Source: an uncultured Oscillospiraceae bacterium
GTDB lineage: Bacteria > Bacillota > Clostridia > Oscillospirales > Acutalibacteraceae
Length of the DNA stretch: 10,252 bases
Assembly: GCA_905211675.1 (NCBI GenBank)
Contig: CAJMBP010000053.1
Coordinates: 1-10,252 of the forward strand
Reading direction: 5' to 3'
The notes under the pieces were generated by a model. That model did no database searches and was not told where the DNA came from. It worked only from the letters and a program-made list of their open reading frames with translations. The position numbers were made by a program, and so were the translations under genes. Each line of letters begins with the position of its first letter. Position 1 is the stretch's first letter. This document shows positions 6,948 to 10,252 of the stretch, piece after piece.

Positions 6948-7706
6948 TTAATATATCAAATCAATATTTTTGCTCTTTAAATATTCAACCCAGTTGGCTT
7001 CAGGCTGAGTGTCGGTAGCAATAATATCTACATTGCCGACATCGCAAACCTTAATCAAAGAAATTTTATTGAATTTGCTTGAGTCAACAACTAAAATTTT
7101 TGTTTCGGCAGAATCGAAAATTGCCTGCTTCATTTCGGAATCCTTTTCGTTTGAATCGGTAATTCCGCGTTCTATATCAATACCCTTTGAAGAACAAACG
7201 GCATAATCAACATGGAAGGTGCGTATGGTTTTTTCAGCCGACGGGCCTACAAGCGACAGCGAACCGCGTTTTAACTTACCGCCGGTTGAAAAGACATTCC
7301 AATCGTCCTTGTCGGAAAGCTCTATAAGCGCTTCAACCGAGTTGGTTATAAGGGTAATATTTTTAAGATTTTTAATGTAGTTGAGTAAAAGCAGTGCCGT
7401 AGAGCTTGCATCTAACATAATGCAGTCGCCGTCGTGAAACAGAGAACTTATTTTTTCGGCAATCTTTTGCTTTGCTTCAACATTTGCCCTTTTTCTTACG
7501 CTGTGAGGCAGGTCGGTGCTGAAATTTTGAACAAGCACGGCTCCGCCGTAGGTTTTTTGAGCCAAACCCTCTTTATCTAATTTTTCAAGGTCGCGGCGTA
7601 TGGTTTCTTCTGTAACATCAAATTCTTCACTTAACTGTGAAACTATAACCTTGCCGTCCAAATAAAGCTTGGAAAGAATTGCATTGCGTCGTTCTATTGC
7701 GAGCAT
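6948..7706 (-). CDS. DeoR-family transcriptional regulator
   Basis: The 252-residue protein has an N-terminal winged helix-turn-helix: RRNAILSKLYLDGKVIVSQL, then EEFDVTEETIRRDLEKLDKE with the DeoR signature, then the KTYGGAV wing. A C-terminal DeoRC sensor domain of the ISOCOT fold follows. Its usual motifs are visible: DCIMLDASSTALLL (93-106) for ligand binding, FSTGGKLKRGSLSLVG near 138-153, and KILVVDSSKF near 207-216. DeoR repressors typically respond to phosphorylated sugars or sugar-derived intermediates. It lies inside the operon between pduT and pduP, 27 nt after pduT, without a recognisable promoter or terminator of its own. Autoregulation of the microcompartment operon by a sugar-phosphate signal is the natural inference. 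The operator would lie upstream of the window. The ribosome-binding site (GAGAG, about 10 nt before ATG) is weak, which fits low expression. Confidence 0.93.
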   Translation of the reverse strand: MLAIERRNAILSKLYLDGKVIVSQLSEEFDVTEETIRRDLEKLDKEGLAQKTYGGAVLVQNFSTDLPHSVRKRANVEAKQKIAEKISSLFHDGDCIMLDASSTALLLLNYIKNLKNITLITNSVEALIELSDKDDWNVFSTGGKLKRGSLSLVGPSAEKTIRTFHVDYAVCSSKGIDIERGITDSNEKDSEMKQAIFDSAETKILVVDSSKFNKISLIKVCDVGNVDIIATDTQPEANWVEYLKSKNIDLIY

Positions 7707-7733
7707 TTAAAGAGTTCTCTCTTTCTCAAAAAT

Positions 7734-8282
7734 TTATAAAATGCTGTGCCACATTTTTTCGTCGGGGTGCGGTATTACGGCTGAATCCAAGAACATACCG
7801 CTCTCGCCTGCGCCCGCTTTTGCCTTGTCGATTGCCGCCTGAACCGCGGCAATTTCACCTGTAATCAGCAGATACGATTTTCCGCACATACCGCGTGAAA
7901 GGCGAAGCTCTATAAGCTCGACAAGCGATGTTTTCGCCGCTATATCTGCGGCGACGATTGCGGCACACGACGAAAATGTTTCGAGCACGCCCAAGGCGTC
8001 GGGCGAGCCTATATCGCTGGTGCCGTAAAGTGCGGCAAAAATGCTTTCGTGCGGATTACCCAAAACAAATTCGTCAATAAGCATATCGGGCATTTTTGCC
8101 ACCGCCGCGTCAACCGACGCGCGAACAGCGCTTAATTCACCCGAAATAAGTACCATATATTTACCGGGACATACGGTTGTGGCTTCTATAATTTCAACCT
8201 CTGAGGTTTTTACCATTATATCGGCTGCCTGCATACCCGAAGATACTGTTTTGTATTCAACCATTGCAAGTGCTTTTTTCAT
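7734..8282 (-). CDS. pduT: PduT-type tandem BMC-domain shell protein with Fe-S cysteine
   Basis: The 182-residue protein contains two BMC domains (about 1-90 and 95-182); proteins of this build form trimeric pseudohexagonal shell tiles. The first domain starts LAMVEYKTVSSGMQAADIMV and the second starts LGVLETFSSCAAIVAADI, both following the BMC pattern. Cys38 in VCPGKYM falls at the position of the cysteine that, in characterised PduT proteins, coordinates a single [4Fe-4S] cluster at the centre of the trimer. The tile is therefore expected to carry a redox cluster through the shell instead of an open pore. The ATG at 8282 has an AGGAG site 6 nt upstream that overlaps the TAG stop of pduS, so translation of the two is coupled, in keeping with a PduS-PduT partnership. 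A second cysteine in the second repeat (MCGKSY, C141 region) is at the corresponding strand but is not known to bind a cluster. Confidence 0.95.
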   Translation of the reverse strand: MKKALAMVEYKTVSSGMQAADIMVKTSEVEIIEATTVCPGKYMVLISGELSAVRASVDAAVAKMPDMLIDEFVLGNPHESIFAALYGTSDIGSPDALGVLETFSSCAAIVAADIAAKTSLVELIELRLSRGMCGKSYLLITGEIAAVQAAIDKAKAGAGESGMFLDSAVIPHPDEKMWHSIL

Positions 8283-8291
8283 GGTCTGCTC

Positions 8292-9617
8292 CTAACACTT
8301 TTCAATTATTATTGCGGTTTTGCCTACCGCTGTTACCCTGCCGTTTATCGGTGAATGTAACGCCACACTCAAGCCGTCGGCGGCTTTTGCTACCAACTGA
8401 TTTTCGGTTACTCTGTCGCCTTTTTCAACGACGGCAACGCTCGGTGCGCCTATGTGCTGACTAAGTAAAAGCGTAACCTTTTTAAATTGGGGCTCGGCGT
8501 CGGTCAACGGGGCGGGCTTGTTATACCCGTTAAGACCTATGCGGCTTATCAGCCTTGACATAGGAACCCTGCGAAGCGGTCGGTTTTTGTCTGCGACGGG
8601 CGCTTCACTAACAGGCTGAGGTTTTACTCCCGCCTTTCTAAGTTCTGCCTTGCACGCCGCAAGCAGTGTGCGAGGTGACAAATTTTGCACACATGAATAT
8701 TGCTCACAAAGTCCGCAGCCCGAACAGTACATTGAATCAAAGTAGGGCGCCGCATCATTTGTTATGCCGTTAGAGGCAACTCGCATAAATTCCGACGGGT
8801 CTATGGGGTGACCCAAAAGATTTCGCGAGCAAAGGCTTGTGCAATAACTGCACCGACAGCAAGCCGCCATCGCACGCTTCATATCTATAAAGGTTTTTGA
8901 CATTCGCTTTTTTACGAGCGGGCTTTCACTCGGCAACACCAGCACGGCATTTGTGGTTTTGGTAACAATATTTGCTCTGCTGCCCAAAGTACCCATCATG
9001 GGTCCGCCTATTATAAAGGCGGGGTCTGCGACAGTTATGTTGCCCGCAAGCTTTAATACTTCATCCACCGTAACGCCGATAGGCGCGCAAAATGTAATAG
9101 GGCGTTCAACCTCGCCTGCAACGGTCACAAACTTGTGCGTTACCGGTTGTCCGCCAAGGGCGCGATAAACATTGTAAACCGTTTCGACATTTACAACCGT
9201 AACGCCTACCGACAGCGGTATTGCGCCCGGAGGCACTATTCTGCCCGTGATTTCATAGGTTAAGATAACCTCATCACCTGCGGGATAAATGTCATCAATA
9301 CGGCATATTTCTATATTTGGAAAAAACTCTGTAAGGGGTGATATTGCCTCTAATGTTCGTACATACGATTTTTTAACGGCAACGCATACCCTTTCAGCGT
9401 TTACTGCTTTCGATATTAAATCAAGGGCTTCAAAAATTTCGCGAGGGTGAGTTTCAAGCACCTGACGGTGCAATTTAAGCAACGGTTCACACTCTGCGCA
9501 GTTCAAAATAACGGTGTCTGCCGCCGAATTAAGCTTTGCATAGGTTGGAAAACCCGCGCCGCCGGCACCCACAATTCCGTTATCTCGCAATATGCCCTGA
9601 AGGTCTTTAAGATTCAT
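8292..9617 (-). CDS. pduS: PduS/RnfC-like Fe-S flavoprotein (SLBB domain)
   Basis: The 441-residue protein belongs to the RnfC/NuoF-like group associated with microcompartments. The N-terminal GIVGAGGAGFPTYAKLN (14-30) is the nucleotide/FMN-binding loop. An SLBB segment, KFVTVAGEVERPI (162-174), follows. Two ferredoxin-type [4Fe-4S] motifs are complete: C253, C256, C259, C263 and C298, C301, C304, C309. The C-terminal part (about 380-441) reads as a barrel-sandwich hybrid domain ending in SPINGRVTAVGKTAIIIEKC; in Rnf-complex RnfC this domain is N-terminal, so the order here is the PduS one. In B12-dependent loci PduS is a cobalamin reductase. In glycyl-radical loci its homologue is thought to move electrons across the shell. 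Which applies cannot be decided without the signature enzyme. The start has GGAG 9 nt upstream, inside the end of the vertex-protein gene, with a 3-nt gap. Confidence 0.93.
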   Translation of the reverse strand: MNLKDLQGILRDNGIVGAGGAGFPTYAKLNSAADTVILNCAECEPLLKLHRQVLETHPREIFEALDLISKAVNAERVCVAVKKSYVRTLEAISPLTEFFPNIEICRIDDIYPAGDEVILTYEITGRIVPPGAIPLSVGVTVVNVETVYNVYRALGGQPVTHKFVTVAGEVERPITFCAPIGVTVDEVLKLAGNITVADPAFIIGGPMMGTLGSRANIVTKTTNAVLVLPSESPLVKKRMSKTFIDMKRAMAACCRCSYCTSLCSRNLLGHPIDPSEFMRVASNGITNDAAPYFDSMYCSGCGLCEQYSCVQNLSPRTLLAACKAELRKAGVKPQPVSEAPVADKNRPLRRVPMSRLISRIGLNGYNKPAPLTDAEPQFKKVTLLLSQHIGAPSVAVVEKGDRVTENQLVAKAADGLSVALHSPINGRVTAVGKTAIIIEKC

Positions 9618-9620
9618 TTA

Positions 9621-9893
9621 CTACAACTCCGGCAATCCTATTCCGTTATCAACTATGCCTACAATCGCGGCATCTACGGGAGCCGTCTGCATATCACAGC
9701 CTATTCTTGCGGCAGAGCCCGTAGTTATAAGAACTATCTCGCCTATTCCGGCGCCCACATTATCTATGGCTACAATCTTTGCCTTTGGGTCTCCCAGCTT
9801 TTCAAGCGGCTCAACAACCATAAATTTAGAGCCGACAAGCTTTTCGTTTTTTCGGGTGGAAACAATAGTTCCTACTACTTTTCCTACTATCAT
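9621..9893 (-). CDS. eutN: EutN/CcmL-type BMC vertex protein (pentamer)
   Basis: The 90-residue product, starting MIVGKVVGTIVSTRKNEKL, is a BMC-P (EutN/CcmL/PduN) subunit; these form pentamers that cap the vertices of the shell. Family marks are the opening G-x-V-x-G-x-x-x-S/A-T-x-K, the central KIVAIDNVGAGIGEIVLITTGSAAR with its conserved D-x-x-G-A-G-x-G-E-x-V pattern, and the ending APVDAAIVGIVD. The frame stays open to an ATG at 9971, which would add 26 residues. That start is rejected because the extra region encodes no family sequence, is occupied by two hairpins, and the ATG at 9893 has an AAAGGGA ribosome-binding site 8 nt upstream. It lies between the shell hexamer gene and pduS. Low copy number relative to the hexamer is expected for a vertex protein. 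Confidence 0.94.
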   Translation of the reverse strand: MIVGKVVGTIVSTRKNEKLVGSKFMVVEPLEKLGDPKAKIVAIDNVGAGIGEIVLITTGSAARIGCDMQTAPVDAAIVGIVDNGIGLPEL

Positions 9894-9901
9894 TCTAACA
9901 G

Positions 9902-9908
9902 TCCCTTT
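9902..9908 (-). promoter_or_regulatory. Ribosome-binding site deciding the eutN start
   Basis: On the minus strand AAAGGGA lies about 8 nt before the ATG at 9893. It sits just downstream of the two hairpins and fixes the start of the vertex-protein gene at 9893 rather than at the in-frame ATG 9971. Confidence 0.8.
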
Positions 9909-9917
9909 CTGAATGTT

Positions 9918-9929
9918 GGCCCGAAGGCC
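9918..9929 (-). ncRNA. Short UUCG tetraloop hairpin in the eutM-eutN spacer
   Basis: In the minus-strand transcript GGCC-UUCG-GGCC folds into a 4-bp stem with a C(UUCG)G loop, one of the most stable RNA tetraloops. It is separated by only 2 nt from the larger hairpin on its 5' side. No U-run follows it, so it is better read as an mRNA structure than a terminator. Confidence 0.6.
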
Positions 9930-9931
9930 TT

Positions 9932-9959
9932 GGGGAAGAGAAATAGCTTTCTCTTCCCC
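9932..9959 (-). ncRNA. Perfect 12-bp intercistronic hairpin after the shell hexamer gene
   Basis: The 28-nt element is a perfect inverted repeat: GGGGAAGAGAAA, loop GCTA, TTTCTCTTCCCC on the minus strand. It begins 12 nt after the stop codon of the hexamer gene. What follows is GC-rich (AAGGCCTTCGG) and not a T-run, so it is not a standard terminator. Such stems between highly and weakly expressed shell genes typically protect the upstream mRNA from 3' exonucleases or act as partial terminators; this role is an inference. Confidence 0.75.
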
Positions 9960-9971
9960 GAAAAATTTCAA

Positions 9972-10250
9972 TTACTTCAACGAGGGAAGAATTTTTTCTA
10001 CATCGCTGTGAGGTCTGGGGATTACATGTGTTGCGATAACCTCGCCCAATCCTGCAGCAGATGAAGAACCTGCTTCAACAGCAGCATTTACGGCTCCTAC
10101 ATCGCCGCGTACCATTACGGATACGAGACCTGAACCTATTTTTTCTGTGCCGATGAGCTCAACATTTGCAGCCTTTACCATTGCGTCTGCTGCCTCGATT
10201 GCTGCAACAAGACCGCGGGTTTCTACCATGCCTAATGCTTCAAGTGCCAT
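9972..10250 (-). CDS. eutM: EutM/PduA-type BMC shell hexamer protein
   Basis: This 92-residue single-domain BMC-H protein forms the hexagonal tiles that make up most of a microcompartment facet. The BMC signature is clear: ALGMVETRGLVAAIEAADAM (5-24), then the pore segment EKIGSGLVSVMVRGDVGAV (36-54), and the end VIPRPHSDVEKILPSL. The pore loop K-I-G-S-G is the PduA/EutM version, in which the serine lines a small polar pore for hydrophilic substrates such as diols. The initiator ATG is at 10250, two bases from the window edge, so its ribosome-binding site is not visible and more upstream genes of the operon are expected. PduA, PduJ and EutM are too alike to choose between on sequence alone. 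It is followed by a stable hairpin pair before the vertex gene. Confidence 0.95.
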   Translation of the reverse strand: MALEALGMVETRGLVAAIEAADAMVKAANVELIGTEKIGSGLVSVMVRGDVGAVNAAVEAGSSSAAGLGEVIATHVIPRPHSDVEKILPSLK

Positions 10251-10252
10251 TT

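Noticed and set aside
9918..9959. Rho-independent terminator between eutM and eutN
   Set aside because: The stem is strong, but neither hairpin is followed by a T-run on the minus strand, and the downstream genes have no promoter of their own; an mRNA-processing or stability element fits better.
9894..9971. 26-residue N-terminal extension of the vertex protein
   Set aside because: The extension encodes no EutN sequence, overlaps both hairpins, and the ATG at 9893 has its own good ribosome-binding site.
9447..10064. Long plus-strand open frame (205 codons) opposite the shell and pduS genes
   Set aside because: It lies antisense to three well-supported BMC genes and its translation is rich in Tyr/Ser/Asn without any recognisable domain; it is a by-product of codon bias on the other strand.

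Overview
The window looks like low-GC Firmicutes DNA, most likely a gut-type Clostridia (Oscillospiraceae/Ruminococcaceae-like) bacterium. The basis is the hprK / ROK kinase / murB / rapZ / whiA gene neighbourhood, the strong Shine-Dalgarno sites, the sigma-A type promoters with TATAAT boxes and the AT-rich spacers. Apart from a short fragment at the extreme left, every gene is on the minus strand, so the window is read from right to left.

Right part (10252 to about 4750): the 3' portion of a bacterial microcompartment (BMC) operon. In transcription order it encodes a EutM/PduA-type shell hexamer, a EutN/CcmL-type vertex pentamer, a PduS/RnfC-like Fe-S flavoprotein, a PduT-type tandem BMC shell protein with its Fe-S cysteine, a DeoR-family repressor, a CoA-acylating aldehyde dehydrogenase (PduP/EutE) and a PduL phosphotransacylase. 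A strong terminator (4749-4790) closes the operon. Aldehyde dehydrogenase and PduL together convert aldehyde to acyl-CoA and then acyl phosphate inside the shell. PduS and PduT form a plausible electron route across the shell. The signature enzyme that makes the aldehyde (diol dehydratase, ethanolamine lyase or glycyl-radical enzyme) is not in the window and presumably lies upstream, beyond the right edge, so the substrate cannot be assigned. A perfect 12-bp hairpin followed by a UUCG-loop hairpin separates the hexamer and pentamer genes.

Middle (about 4718 to 3727): a monocistronic YitT/DUF2179 membrane protein gene with its own consensus promoter and terminator.

Left part (about 3708 to 33): a promoter drives hprK, then a ROK-family glucokinase, murB, a stand-alone RapZ C-terminal domain and the 5' end of whiA, with short gaps between most genes. 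This is the Firmicutes carbon-regulation and cell-envelope cluster, but with two anomalies. RapZ lacks its whole nucleotide-binding half. whiA stops after 114 codons, where it meets, on the opposite strand, the C-terminus of a DnaD-domain replication protein. That meeting point is either a real rearrangement or an assembly chimera at the end of a contig.

No tRNA, rRNA, CRISPR array, insertion sequence or riboswitch was recognised.
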